A DNA stretch of 64,000 nucleotides from JBCAXA01 sp039183535 (lineage in GTDB: Bacteria; Pseudomonadota; Gammaproteobacteria; Steroidobacterales; Woeseiaceae). A model generated the notes under the pieces. That model was not told where the DNA came from, made no database searches, and saw nothing but the letters and a program-made list of their open reading frames with translations. The stretch is from positions 1 through 64,000 of the forward strand of contig JBCDBO010000008.1 of assembly GCA_039183535.1 (NCBI GenBank), read 5' to 3'. A program made the translations under genes and the position numbers. This document shows, piece after piece, positions 17,468 to 26,443 of the stretch; the first letter of the stretch is position 1; the number at the start of each line of letters is the position of its first letter.

Positions 17468-19699
17468 ATGCCACGATCCATTGATGCAAGCGCGCTGAGC
17501 GGTTTTTACCGGCTCCGCCCGGCTGAGCGAATCGAGCGCCTCATCCATTCAGGCGTACTCGCCAGCGACGAGGCGGCGACACTGGCGAGCAGCGGCTACG
17601 TGCTGGCTCGGGCGGCGGCCGATCGAATGATCGAAAATGTTATTGGCGTGTTCGGTTTGCCGCTGGGCTTGGTCACCGGCGTCGTTGTCGATGGCCGCGA
17701 TTACATCGTGCCGTTTGTCGTCGAAGAGCCATCGATTGTCGCAGCGGCCTCGTCGGCCGCGAAGCTCGCCGCTCGCCACGGCGGCTTCAAAACGAAAGCC
17801 GAACGCGCGCTGGCGATTGGGCAAATCGAACTGCGCGGCGTTACCGATAGCGAGCGCGCCCGACAACGTCTCAGCGACCACGACGAAGAACTTCGCGCGG
17901 CAGTCGACGCTGTCCACCCGAATATGGTCAAACGTGGCGGCGGTGTTCGCCGCATCGATGTGCGCTCGACCCCCGACTCCGATCGCCTGGTCGTCCATAT
18001 CGTTGTCGATACCTGCGATGCGATGGGGGCAAATCTCATCAACAGTCAGTGCGAGGCGATCTCTGCACGACTGGCCGAGCTTGCCGAGGCACGTGCCGGC
18101 TTACGGATCTTGTCCAACTACTGCGACGAGGCGCGCGTCACAGCGATCATGCAAATACCCGCCGCAGCACTCGCGACGCGCCAGCACACTGGCGAGGCCG
18201 TTCGCGATGCGATTGTTGCCGCTAATCGATTCGCTGTCACTGATGTGTATCGAGCCGTTACGCACAACAAAGGGGTCATGAACGGCATCGATCCCATCGC
18301 ACTGGCGACCGGTAACGACTGGCGTGCTATCGAGGCAGCTGCGCATGCCTATGCCGCACGAGACGGTAAGTACCGAGCACTGACCGACTGGCATGTCGCG
18401 GCCAATGGCGATCTTGAGGGCCGACTGACCTTACCGATGAAGGTCGGGACGGTCGGCGGTACCTTAGCGGCCAACCCCGGTGCCCGCTTTGGACTGCACT
18501 TGGCCGGCGTAGAATCGGCTGGCGAACTGGCCCGGCTCATGGTTGCCGTCGGGCTCGGGCAAAACTTTTCGGCGCTCCGTGCGCTGGCGACCGATGGCAT
18601 CCAACGCGGCCACATGCGCTTACACGCGCGCAGCGTTGTGGCCTCGATCGGTGTACCGGCTGAGCAGGCCGATGCGGTGACGACTGCGCTCGTCGCGAGC
18701 GGTGAGATAAAAGCCTGGAAAGCGCGCGAGCTACACCGCGTGCTGCAAGCCGAAGCGAGCGCCAATGGCCACGGAGCGGCAGCGGCTGGGAAGATCATCC
18801 TCGCGGGCGAGCACGCCGTCGTGCATGGTTACCGCGCGATTGCCGTACCGATCCCTGAGGCACTGCGGGTCCGTGTCGAGCCAGCGGATGAGGTGTCGAT
18901 TCACATTCCGGCTTGGCAAGTGCGGCGCACCTTGAGCGCCGATCAGCAAGGGCTCGACGCCGTTGTTATGACGCTGTTGCAGCGGCTCGGCCTCGGTGAC
19001 GCTCGGTGCGCGATTCACGTCGACGCGCATTACCCACCGGGCATTGGTCTTGGCGGCTCCGCATCGTTGGCCGTTGGCGTGATACGCGCACTCGATGCGC
19101 ATTACGGTCTCAATCTCGACGCCGCGACGATTAACGAACATGCATTCGCTGCCGAGACATTGGCGCATGGCCGAGCGTCCGGTATCGACAACACGTTGGC
19201 AGTCTACGCCAGACCGCTGGTCTACCAACGCGGCAGCGATACACAGCCAACTATCGATTGGCTGTCGGTCGGTGGCGAGCTCGAACTGTTGGTAGCCGTG
19301 GCGAGCACCGTACAACCGACGCGGCGCATGGTCGAGCAAGTGGCGGCACTTAAGGATGCAATGCCGGCGCGGGTAAGTGCCATCATGGCCGAGATCGATG
19401 CACTCACCGGCGCGGTCGCCGTTGCGCTCGCCGCCGGTCAATTCGAGCGGCTCGGGCGCTTGTTAAATCTTAATCAGGGTTTGTTGAACTCGTTGGGCGT
19501 CTCGACTGCCGAACTCGAGTCGTTGTGCCAAATCGCGCGCGACTGCGGTGCTTATGGTGCCAAATTAACCGGTGGCGGTGGTGGCGGCGCCATTATCGCG
19601 GTCTGCGACCCGGAGACGCTGCCCGCCGTGCGACGACAGTTTGAACAACGTAGTATTCAGTGTTTCGCAGTACGTGTGCACAAGGCTGCATCGGCATGA
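17468..19699 (+). CDS. HMG-CoA reductase (class II) fused to mevalonate kinase
   Basis: 743 residues in one uninterrupted frame. Residues 1-~430 are class II HMG-CoA reductase: ENVIGVFGLPLG (56-67), VEEPSIVAAAS with Glu87, HNKGVMNGID with Lys268, ATGND with Asp284 and GHMRLHAR with His382. These fall within a few residues of the P. mevalonii positions E83, K267, D283 and H381. Residues ~438-743 are mevalonate kinase: AGKIILAGEHAVVHG, PPGIGLGGSAS (523-533), HGRASGIDN with Asp574, and KLTGGGGGGAII (699-710). The junction is a short Ala/Gly stretch (EASANGHGAAAA). The two activities are consecutive: HMG-CoA to mevalonate to 5-phosphomevalonate. Starts 3 bases after the preceding stop; ATGA overlap with idi. 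Confidence 0.93.
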   Translation: MPRSIDASALSGFYRLRPAERIERLIHSGVLASDEAATLASSGYVLARAAADRMIENVIGVFGLPLGLVTGVVVDGRDYIVPFVVEEPSIVAAASSAAKLAARHGGFKTKAERALAIGQIELRGVTDSERARQRLSDHDEELRAAVDAVHPNMVKRGGGVRRIDVRSTPDSDRLVVHIVVDTCDAMGANLINSQCEAISARLAELAEARAGLRILSNYCDEARVTAIMQIPAAALATRQHTGEAVRDAIVAANRFAVTDVYRAVTHNKGVMNGIDPIALATGNDWRAIEAAAHAYAARDGKYRALTDWHVAANGDLEGRLTLPMKVGTVGGTLAANPGARFGLHLAGVESAGELARLMVAVGLGQNFSALRALATDGIQRGHMRLHARSVVASIGVPAEQADAVTTALVASGEIKAWKARELHRVLQAEASANGHGAAAAGKIILAGEHAVVHGYRAIAVPIPEALRVRVEPADEVSIHIPAWQVRRTLSADQQGLDAVVMTLLQRLGLGDARCAIHVDAHYPPGIGLGGSASLAVGVIRALDAHYGLNLDAATINEHAFAAETLAHGRASGIDNTLAVYARPLVYQRGSDTQPTIDWLSVGGELELLVAVASTVQPTRRMVEQVAALKDAMPARVSAIMAEIDALTGAVAVALAAGQFERLGRLLNLNQGLLNSLGVSTAELESLCQIARDCGAYGAKLTGGGGGGAIIAVCDPETLPAVRRQFEQRSIQCFAVRVHKAASA

Positions 19700-20277
19700 G
19701 TTCAACCACGCCATTGGCGCCGACGGTTTCATTCGATTCGGAAGAACTGATTCTCGTCGATACCGATGACAATCCAACCGGACACCTGCGCAAAGACCGT
19801 TGCCACGACGGCGAGGGTATCCTGCATCGAGCGTTTTCCGTGTTCCTGTTTAACGCTGCCGGCGACGTGCTGCTGCAGCAACGAGCGCCGGGCAAACGCT
19901 TGTGGCCTGGCTATTGGTCGAACAGTTGCTGTTCACACCCGCGCGCCGGTGAGACGATGGACGAGGCCGTTCCGCGCCGCCTGCAACAAGAGCTTGGCCT
20001 CAGTGCTGAGTTGGCGTTTGTTTACAAATTCCAGTACCAAGCACGTTTCGACGCGACGGGCTCAGAGCACGAATTGTGTTGGGTCTACGTCGGTCGCTGC
20101 GACGAGGCGCCGCAACCGAATGACAACGAAATCGCAGCGTTTCGTTACATCAGCCCCGCGGCGCTCGATGCCGAGTTAGACGCACCCGATAATGGCTTTA
20201 CGCCATGGTGCCAGCTGGAATGGAAGGCGCTTCGTGGCCCTTACGCGGACGCTTTGAGCCGACTGACGTTGCCGTAG
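19696..20277 (+). CDS. idi: Isopentenyl-diphosphate delta-isomerase, type 1
   Basis: Interconverts isopentenyl and dimethylallyl diphosphate. 193 residues from ATG 19696, which overlaps the preceding stop (ATGA). Nudix fold with HRAFSVFLFN, the active-site Cys in WSNSCCSHPRAGE, RRLQQELG (Nudix box) and HELCWVYVGRCD carrying the catalytic Glu of the family. Needed here because the mevalonate route delivers only IPP. Its 3' end overlaps the convergent HMG-CoA synthase gene by 37 bases. Confidence 0.94.
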   Translation: MSSTTPLAPTVSFDSEELILVDTDDNPTGHLRKDRCHDGEGILHRAFSVFLFNAAGDVLLQQRAPGKRLWPGYWSNSCCSHPRAGETMDEAVPRRLQQELGLSAELAFVYKFQYQARFDATGSEHELCWVYVGRCDEAPQPNDNEIAAFRYISPAALDAELDAPDNGFTPWCQLEWKALRGPYADALSRLTLP

Positions 20278-21737
20278 CGGTAGTACTCGATACCGATATC
20301 TTGGAAACGCGCATCGGTCGCCTGACCGACATGGTCGATCACGAACTCTTCGCGCCCGTCAGCGTCTGTCTCCGGCACGCGCTTGCCGTCGTGCAAGCGT
20401 TCGTATTGCGCCTGGGTCAGATCGCGTGCATCGGCTAACGCATCGCTAAAACCGATTTTGGCGCTGTCGCGCTCCCAGCCAGGGACGACTCGAAACGGAA
20501 TGACTTCGGCCGCATCGCCGCTGCCGTAGCCGAACGTCAGTAGTTCGCGCCCAGCAAGATCACGGCCTTCATTGACCGCCTCCTCAAGACCGGCGCAAAT
20601 CCATGCCGGCAAGGCCGCCGTGTAGAGATTGCCAAGATCGAGCATCGGATCAGAACCGAGCGCCAGTTTGTCGAGAACCCGTGTGCGATAGGCATGCGAG
20701 GTCCGAAACGCGCGTAGCAAGGCCATCGTTAGCGGATACGCTTCTTTGCCCGAGTCTTCGGCCGTTGCTAAAGCCGCGACCGCCGGTTCGGCGTGCAGCT
20801 CGCGAATCAGCTCGTCGGGTGCAACGCCGGCTTGATGGCAAAGGGCTGCCAGCTGCGCGCGGTCTTCGCCGGAGCCGTCACACATCGCGTACAACCAGGC
20901 GACGGCGAGGCCGGTTTCTGGCATCCGCCGGTACGGCCGATGCATAAATACCATGCCGGTCTCAGCCAAATGCTCAGCAGCGTTAATACCGCGCTTAGTG
21001 CACATGTCACGCAGTGCATGCAGGGTCTCATCGATGTAGCACGTCGTTGAGTACTTGCCGTTAAACACCGGGAAGTCTTGCACCTGATGCGTTTCGGAAC
21101 GGTCTTGTCCGCAGAAGCGCAGCATCGGTTTGCGAAAATCGATAGAGCGATAGTCCGACGCCGAGCCTGAGGCGGTCAGGTCGATTTCGAAAATCGTGGG
21201 ATCTTCCTCAAGCAGCATTGCGACGGCACCCGCACCCTGCGTGGGTTCGCCGCTGGAGCCACGGGCATACTCGGCGATATCGGCGCAGACGACAATCGCC
21301 TGGCTGCCGGCGCCGTCGAGGGCAAGATAGCGAAGCGCGCCTTTCATGCTGTAGACGCCGCCGAGGCACGCGTGCTTGTATTCGGGCACCTCGCAGCTAC
21401 GCGAGAGCGGCGCTTTGCCTTCGCTAATCAGCACGTCGTCGATCATGCCTTTGATAATGATTGCGCCGGCCGAGTTATCGGTGCTCGATTCGGTACCGAA
21501 TCCTAAGTAGCGGACGTTGCTTGGGTCGATATCGTATTGGCGTATGAGCCGCAAAACGGCGGAGGCGGCCATCGTGTAAACGCTGTGGTTCTGACTTCGC
21601 ATACGGAAGCTGCGGCCAACGACATCGCGTATTTTGGGCCAGTGCGAATCGGTCCATTCGCACCAATCTTCCAGCCAAACTCGGTTTTGTGGGACGTAGG
21701 CGGCAAGCCCGCTAATGCCTATTTTTTTTACTTCCAT
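20241..21737 (-). CDS. mvaS: Hydroxymethylglutaryl-CoA synthase
   Basis: Condenses acetoacetyl-CoA with acetyl-CoA to HMG-CoA, the entry to the mevalonate pathway. 498 residues, somewhat longer than the ~390 residues usual for bacterial MvaS. Active-site Glu83 in GTESSTDNS, nucleophile Cys124 in YKHACLGGVYS, and ADIAEYARGSSGEPTQGAGAVAM, which closely follows the HMGS consensus. It converges on the mvaD-idi operon and overlaps idi by 37 bases. A dyad at 21773-21790 lies just upstream of its start. Confidence 0.9.
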   Translation of the reverse strand: MEVKKIGISGLAAYVPQNRVWLEDWCEWTDSHWPKIRDVVGRSFRMRSQNHSVYTMAASAVLRLIRQYDIDPSNVRYLGFGTESSTDNSAGAIIIKGMIDDVLISEGKAPLSRSCEVPEYKHACLGGVYSMKGALRYLALDGAGSQAIVVCADIAEYARGSSGEPTQGAGAVAMLLEEDPTIFEIDLTASGSASDYRSIDFRKPMLRFCGQDRSETHQVQDFPVFNGKYSTTCYIDETLHALRDMCTKRGINAAEHLAETGMVFMHRPYRRMPETGLAVAWLYAMCDGSGEDRAQLAALCHQAGVAPDELIRELHAEPAVAALATAEDSGKEAYPLTMALLRAFRTSHAYRTRVLDKLALGSDPMLDLGNLYTAALPAWICAGLEEAVNEGRDLAGRELLTFGYGSGDAAEVIPFRVVPGWERDSAKIGFSDALADARDLTQAQYERLHDGKRVPETDADGREEFVIDHVGQATDARFQDIGIEYYRYGNVSRLKASA

Positions 21738-21772
21738 CGTCCGTCGCTCTAATCGGCAGTAGACTGAATCAG

Positions 21773-21790
21773 TGTCATTTTAAATTGACA
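21773..21790. promoter_or_regulatory. Dyad operator upstream of HMG-CoA synthase
   Basis: 18-base near-perfect palindrome, TGTCA-N8-TGACA with an AT-rich TTTAAA core (16 of 18 positions symmetric), 36 bases before the mvaS start. Size and symmetry are typical of a TetR- or MerR-type operator. No regulator for it is in the window, and the binding protein is unknown. Confidence 0.45.
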
Positions 21791-21851
21791 CAGAATTATT
21801 CTACGCCGGTTTACACTTTTTTGCTCGAAATTTTCGATCCACTACAGGAAA

Positions 21852-21881
21852 CCGGCATGCTGCAGGTGCACAACATGCCGG
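21852..21881 (-). terminator. Inverted repeat downstream of fadE
   Basis: 8-bp GC-rich stem (CCGGCATG / CATGCCGG) with a 14-base loop, lying between the fadE stop and the mvaS promoter. On the minus strand it is followed by only TTTCC, so it is a weak terminator candidate that would separate fadE from mvaS. Confidence 0.35.
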
Positions 21882-21937
21882 CTAGTCGTAAGGATAAATG
21901 ACCTCGCCGAGAGACGGAATGCGCAGCGCGCGATTGT

Positions 21938-24502
21938 TTACCCTTCCGCGGCCGTCTCCTGGCGCTTCCGAGCGGCTTGCGACGTTTTTCGACGCGCGGC
22001 CCGCTTTTTCTTCGGCTTCGGTCCGCGTCCGGTCAACGTGATCGCCGGTGACACGGCTTGTCCGGCACGCCCGAGTTCTGCTGGGTCGAAGTCGTCGACG
22101 TTGATCAGCGCCAGTACTTTCTCGTGGTAGGCGAGCAGGCGATCGGCGTCAGCGCTGGTGATATGGCTACCTGCCAAGGCGGCCTCGACTTGGTGCGGTA
22201 GGTATTCGGCGTCGATGTCGCCATTTTTGCGAAGCTCGCGTAACTGTCGCTGCAGCGGTGCCAACTCGTTCGACAGCTGCAATGCTTCTTGCAACAAGCC
22301 CAACGGGTTGCCCGGCTCGACGGCGGTGTAGGCGAAGTTGGCGAGGCGGTCCCGCGCTTCGGTCGGTCGTGAGACGAGTTCGACCAATTGTTGGCCGATA
22401 TCGTCGGACGGTGCCGAGTACGTACGACCGCGCGGGAAAATCAAAAACCGCAACACGGTCGCCACTGGACGATTTGGCAGATTGCGTAAAAACCCGTGCA
22501 GTTGTTCTTGCGCTTGGTACATCAGCGTTCGTACTGACCACTCAACCAACGCTAGATCCGACGTCTTACGGCCTTGGTTCTCGAAGTGCTTCAGTACGCA
22601 AGAGGCCAGATACATCGCACTGAACACGTCGCCAAGGCGCGCTGACAACAGTTCGCGTTGCTTTAAGCTGCCGCCAAGCGTCAGCATCGCGAAATCCGAT
22701 GCCAATGCAAATGCCGAGCTGTAGCGATTGATGTTTTGGTAGAAGCGTCGCGTTGGTGTGTCGAGCGGCACTTCAGAGAAGCGCGCATGGGTTAGCGCCA
22801 ACCAAAACGACCTCGCGGCGTTACTGATCGCGTAGCCGATATGCCCGAACAACGCCCGGTCGAACTCGATCAGTCCGGCTTCAGCATCCTCGGAGCGCGC
22901 CGCTTCGAGTTCACGCAGTACAAACGGATGGCATCGAATCGCGCCTTGGCCAAAGATGATCAAGCTGCGCGTTAGGATATTGGCTCCTTCGACGGTGATG
23001 GCGATCGGCGTTGCCTGGTAACCCCGGCCCAAATAGTTTGATGGACCGAGCATGACACCCTTGCCGCCATGTATGTCCATCGCGTCGTTAGCGACTTTGC
23101 GGCCGAGTTCCGTGCAGTGATACTTCAGCACCGCCGATGGCACTGCGGGCTTTTCACCTTCGGTGATCGCGCCGGAGGTCACACTAACGGCGGCGTCCAT
23201 GATGTACGTGTTGCCGGCAATGCGTGCCAGCGCCTCGCCGACACCTTCAAAGCGAGCGATCGGAATATTGAACTGACGTCGTAATCGGGCGTAGGCGCCG
23301 GTGGCGTATGCCGCCGCCTTGCCGCCGCCCAAGGCGCTTGATGGCAACGTGATCGCGCGGCCGACCGACAGCAGTTCGACGAGCATCTTCCAACCTTTGC
23401 CGGCCATGTCGCGCCCGCCGATGATGTAGTCAAGCGGCACGAAGACGTCCTTACCTTGGGTCGGTCCATTCTGGAAGGCAATGTTCAGTGGGTAGTGGCG
23501 TCGGCCGATCGTCACGCCTTTGGTGTCAGTCGGGATCAGCGCAGCGGTGATACCGTAGTCCTCGACATCGCCAATCAATTTATCGGGGTCGTACAGTTTG
23601 AAGGCGAGGCCGAGAACCGTCGCGACCGGCGCTAGCGTGATGTAGCGCTTGTCCCAGTTCAGGCGGATACCGATGATCTCTTCGCCTTCCCATTCGCCTT
23701 TGCAAACGACACCCGAGTCGATAATGGCGGCCGCATCGGAGCCGGCTTGCGGCGACGTTAACGCGAAACATGGGATTTCGGACATGTCGGCGAGGCCCGG
23801 CAGATAGCGCTGCTTTTGCTCGTCAGTGCCATAGTGGACCAGCAATTCGCCAGGGCCCAAGCTGTTCGGTACGCCCACGGTCGATGCGGCACTGGCATTG
23901 CGGGTCGATAACTTAGTAATGACCATCGCATTGGCATAGGCCGAAAATCCAAGGCCGCCATACTCTTTCGGGATGATCATTGCGAAGAAACGATGTTCTT
24001 TAATGAATGCCCAAACGCGTTCCGGCAAGTCCGCGAGTTCATGCGTGACTTCCCAGTCGTCGAGCATCTCGCAGAGCTCCTCGCAGGGGCCGTCGATGAA
24101 CGCCTGTTCTTCGGCGCTTAACGTTGGTGCCGGCATGGCTGTCAGGCGCTGCCAGTCCGGAAGACCGGTAAAGAGCTCGCCGTCCCACCAAACGCTGCCA
24201 GCTTCGAGCGCTTCGCGCTCCGTGTCCGACATGCTCGGTAGCATCGTCCGGTACATGGCGAGCAATGGCCGAGTTACCCGCTCGCGGCGAAATTCGGGCA
24301 AATTCAACAAGCCGAGTCCGACCGCCGCGCCAATCAGCAGCAGGTTCCACAACCAATGGCCGCTACCGAACAGAACGTAGGCCGCGACACCGCCTGCTAA
24401 CGCAATTGTGAACGCGTTTAAGCTGGCTCGCTTGTAGGCTAAGTACAAAAAGCCGCCAGCGAATAGCAGCACCCAACTCAGTCCAACCAAAAATCCCGTC
24501 AC
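21938..24502 (-). CDS. fadE: Acyl-CoA dehydrogenase, FadE type
   Basis: First step of fatty acid beta-oxidation: FAD-dependent conversion of acyl-CoA to 2-enoyl-CoA. 854 residues, the long form restricted to FadE (E. coli FadE is 814). Two N-terminal membrane segments within residues 1-65 (FLVGLSWVLLFAGGFLYLAY, then YVLFGSGHWLWNLLLIGAAV) anchor it to the inner membrane. The dehydrogenase core includes IIPKEYGGLGFSAYANAMV, CFALTSPQAGSDAAA and DIHGGKGVMLGPSNYLGR. A Lys/Arg-rich tail (PKPKKKRAARRKTSQAARKR) extends past the usual end. Confidence 0.94.
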   Translation of the reverse strand: MTGFLVGLSWVLLFAGGFLYLAYKRASLNAFTIALAGGVAAYVLFGSGHWLWNLLLIGAAVGLGLLNLPEFRRERVTRPLLAMYRTMLPSMSDTEREALEAGSVWWDGELFTGLPDWQRLTAMPAPTLSAEEQAFIDGPCEELCEMLDDWEVTHELADLPERVWAFIKEHRFFAMIIPKEYGGLGFSAYANAMVITKLSTRNASAASTVGVPNSLGPGELLVHYGTDEQKQRYLPGLADMSEIPCFALTSPQAGSDAAAIIDSGVVCKGEWEGEEIIGIRLNWDKRYITLAPVATVLGLAFKLYDPDKLIGDVEDYGITAALIPTDTKGVTIGRRHYPLNIAFQNGPTQGKDVFVPLDYIIGGRDMAGKGWKMLVELLSVGRAITLPSSALGGGKAAAYATGAYARLRRQFNIPIARFEGVGEALARIAGNTYIMDAAVSVTSGAITEGEKPAVPSAVLKYHCTELGRKVANDAMDIHGGKGVMLGPSNYLGRGYQATPIAITVEGANILTRSLIIFGQGAIRCHPFVLRELEAARSEDAEAGLIEFDRALFGHIGYAISNAARSFWLALTHARFSEVPLDTPTRRFYQNINRYSSAFALASDFAMLTLGGSLKQRELLSARLGDVFSAMYLASCVLKHFENQGRKTSDLALVEWSVRTLMYQAQEQLHGFLRNLPNRPVATVLRFLIFPRGRTYSAPSDDIGQQLVELVSRPTEARDRLANFAYTAVEPGNPLGLLQEALQLSNELAPLQRQLRELRKNGDIDAEYLPHQVEAALAGSHITSADADRLLAYHEKVLALINVDDFDPAELGRAGQAVSPAITLTGRGPKPKKKRAARRKTSQAARKRQETAAEG

Positions 24503-24569
24503 GTTGCACCTTTCTCGTATTGATCTATGCGCGCTGCCACCGACAGCCTACGCGGAAAACCGCTCGTTA

Positions 24570-25547
24570 CTAATCGAACAAATGCTCGACCGCGGCTCGC
24601 TCTTCACGTAATTCTTGTTCGGTCGCGGCCATGCGCTCGCGACTAAAATCACTGATCTCTAATCCGTCAACAATCGTGTAGTCGCCGTCGGCGCAGCGCA
24701 CCGGGAACGAGTACACAACGCCTGGCTCGATGCCGTAGCTGCCGTCGGCTGGCACCGCCATGCTGACAAAGCGGTCACCGGTTCCCAGCGCCCAGTCGTG
24801 GACGTGATCGATGGCCGCGGACGCCGCCGATGCCGCTGAGCTCGCGCCGCGCGCTTTGATAATGGCAGCGCCACGTTGTTGCACGGTCGGGATAAATTCG
24901 CCGACCAGCCAGCCTGTATCGACCTGCCCGGAGGCCGCGTTGCCACCGATGCTCGTGTGGCTAACATCCGGGTACTGCGTCGACGAGTGGTTACCCCAAA
25001 TGATGAGGCCATCGATGTCGCCGACGTGCGTGCCGGTTTTGGCGGCGAGTTGGGCCAAGGCGCGGTTGTGGTCGAGGCGCGTCATCGCCGTGAAATTACG
25101 GGGGTCTAAATCGGGGGCATTTTGTTGAGCGATCAGCGCGTTGGTATTGGCTGGGTTACCGACGACCAGCACTTTTAGATCGTGGTTCGCGTGTGCATTC
25201 ATCGCTTTGCCTTGCGCGGAGAAAATCGCTGCGTTCGCTTCCAGCAAATCGTTGCGCTCCATGCCGGGGCCACGCGGTCGCGCGCCGACCAACAAGGCGT
25301 AGTTCGCGTCGCGGAAGGCGACATTCGCGTCGTCGGTCGCGACCAGGCCCATTAGCGTCGGAAACGCGCAATCGTCGAGCTCCATGCAAACGCCGTGCAG
25401 CGCCGGCAGCGCGGGCGGAATCTCCAACAACTGCAAGATGACCGGCTGGTCCGGTCCCAGCAATTGGCCAGAGGCAATACGGAAAGCGAGCTGGTAGCCG
25501 ATCTGGCCGGCAGCACCGGTAATGACAACGCGAACGGGGGCTTTCAT
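24570..25547 (-). CDS. mdh: Malate dehydrogenase
   Basis: NAD-dependent oxidation of malate to oxaloacetate in the TCA cycle. 325 residues. Rossmann loop ITGAAGQIGYQLAFRI (9-24), substrate motif RPRGPGMERNDLL with the conserved arginines, VVGNPANTNALIA, TRLDHNRA and the catalytic His in IWGNHSSTQYPDV. The sequence is of the cytosolic/Thermus-like MDH group rather than the E. coli mitochondrial-like type. It stands alone with ordinary spacing on both sides. Confidence 0.95.
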   Translation of the reverse strand: MKAPVRVVITGAAGQIGYQLAFRIASGQLLGPDQPVILQLLEIPPALPALHGVCMELDDCAFPTLMGLVATDDANVAFRDANYALLVGARPRGPGMERNDLLEANAAIFSAQGKAMNAHANHDLKVLVVGNPANTNALIAQQNAPDLDPRNFTAMTRLDHNRALAQLAAKTGTHVGDIDGLIIWGNHSSTQYPDVSHTSIGGNAASGQVDTGWLVGEFIPTVQQRGAAIIKARGASSAASAASAAIDHVHDWALGTGDRFVSMAVPADGSYGIEPGVVYSFPVRCADGDYTIVDGLEISDFSRERMAATEQELREERAAVEHLFD

Positions 25548-25666
25548 GAGTGTCGATAGTCCTAACTGACAAAGGCATCGCCGAGAGTTACGGGCGCCGT
25601 GACGCCTCTCTCAGGCGGCCGCCAGTTTAGCATGCGCCACCCAAAAATGCTGCACTGCAGCGAAGG

Positions 25667-26443
25667 TTATTTCGCCAGCTCCTCCGGCCAGTCGGCGCTG
25701 GGAAGGCGCCGTTTTATTGCGGCCTCGAGCTCGCCAGCCGCGCGCTGATCGCCCAGTTCGCGGGCGGCCCGCCAGCATTCGGTTAAACGACCGGCGCTCG
25801 CCACCTCGGTGTCACATGGGCCGTTGCTGAGTGATGCGAAATCGACTTCGCGTAACAAAGCCGCTAGCGCTGGATCCGGTGGAGCTTTCAATCGAGCAGC
25901 GTGCATTGCCGGCGCATCGAGCGCGTCGCTGAATGCTCCACGGTCGATATCGGCTTCGCGCTCGCGCGCCGCTTCATTGAGTTGCTGCACGGCGCCGCTG
26001 CGCTCAACGGCGCTGTCGAGTCGAAGTTGCTGTGGCGTTGGCCGCGCGTCGTTCGCACCCCGCAGATCGTCAGCCGTAATTTCCTGGCGGACAGCCACAG
26101 TGTTACTCGCGCGCTGCACGGTCGCTGCTGGAGCGATACTCTCGTCGGCGTCGGTCGACTCGGTTGCGACCGATTCGGTCCGTGGCTCGGGCGCGCTTGC
26201 AATGAGCGCAGTCTCATCATTTAGCAGGGTGCGTCCGACACCGACAGCGACAACAACGCTCGCGGCCATTGCCAACGCAGGGCGCCAACGCGACGCCGTC
26301 GGTTGGCGCGCGGTGGCGTACCGCAACACCGATTCATCGAGTTCGGGCGGCGTCGTTTCGGTCGAGATACGCCGATACAAGGCCGACAAATCTGGATCGC
26401 GGCCGTCGTTATCGACGCCTTGGTACGGTGTTTGTTCGCTCAT
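25667..26443 (-). CDS. Probable anti-sigma factor (single-pass membrane protein)
   Basis: 258 residues, no close family recognised. A ~50-residue cytoplasmic N-terminus is followed by one membrane segment (about 54-70, ALAMAASVVVAVGVG) and a low-complexity Ala/Glu/Arg-rich periplasmic part with one Cys in the C-terminal DFASLSNGPCDTEVAS stretch. The gene starts 4 bases inside the end of the ECF sigma gene, the classic arrangement for a membrane anti-sigma factor. Assignment rests on context and topology, not on a recognised ASD motif. Confidence 0.6.
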   Translation of the reverse strand: MSEQTPYQGVDNDGRDPDLSALYRRISTETTPPELDESVLRYATARQPTASRWRPALAMAASVVVAVGVGRTLLNDETALIASAPEPRTESVATESTDADESIAPAATVQRASNTVAVRQEITADDLRGANDARPTPQQLRLDSAVERSGAVQQLNEAAREREADIDRGAFSDALDAPAMHAARLKAPPDPALAALLREVDFASLSNGPCDTEVASAGRLTECWRAARELGDQRAAGELEAAIKRRLPSADWPEELAK

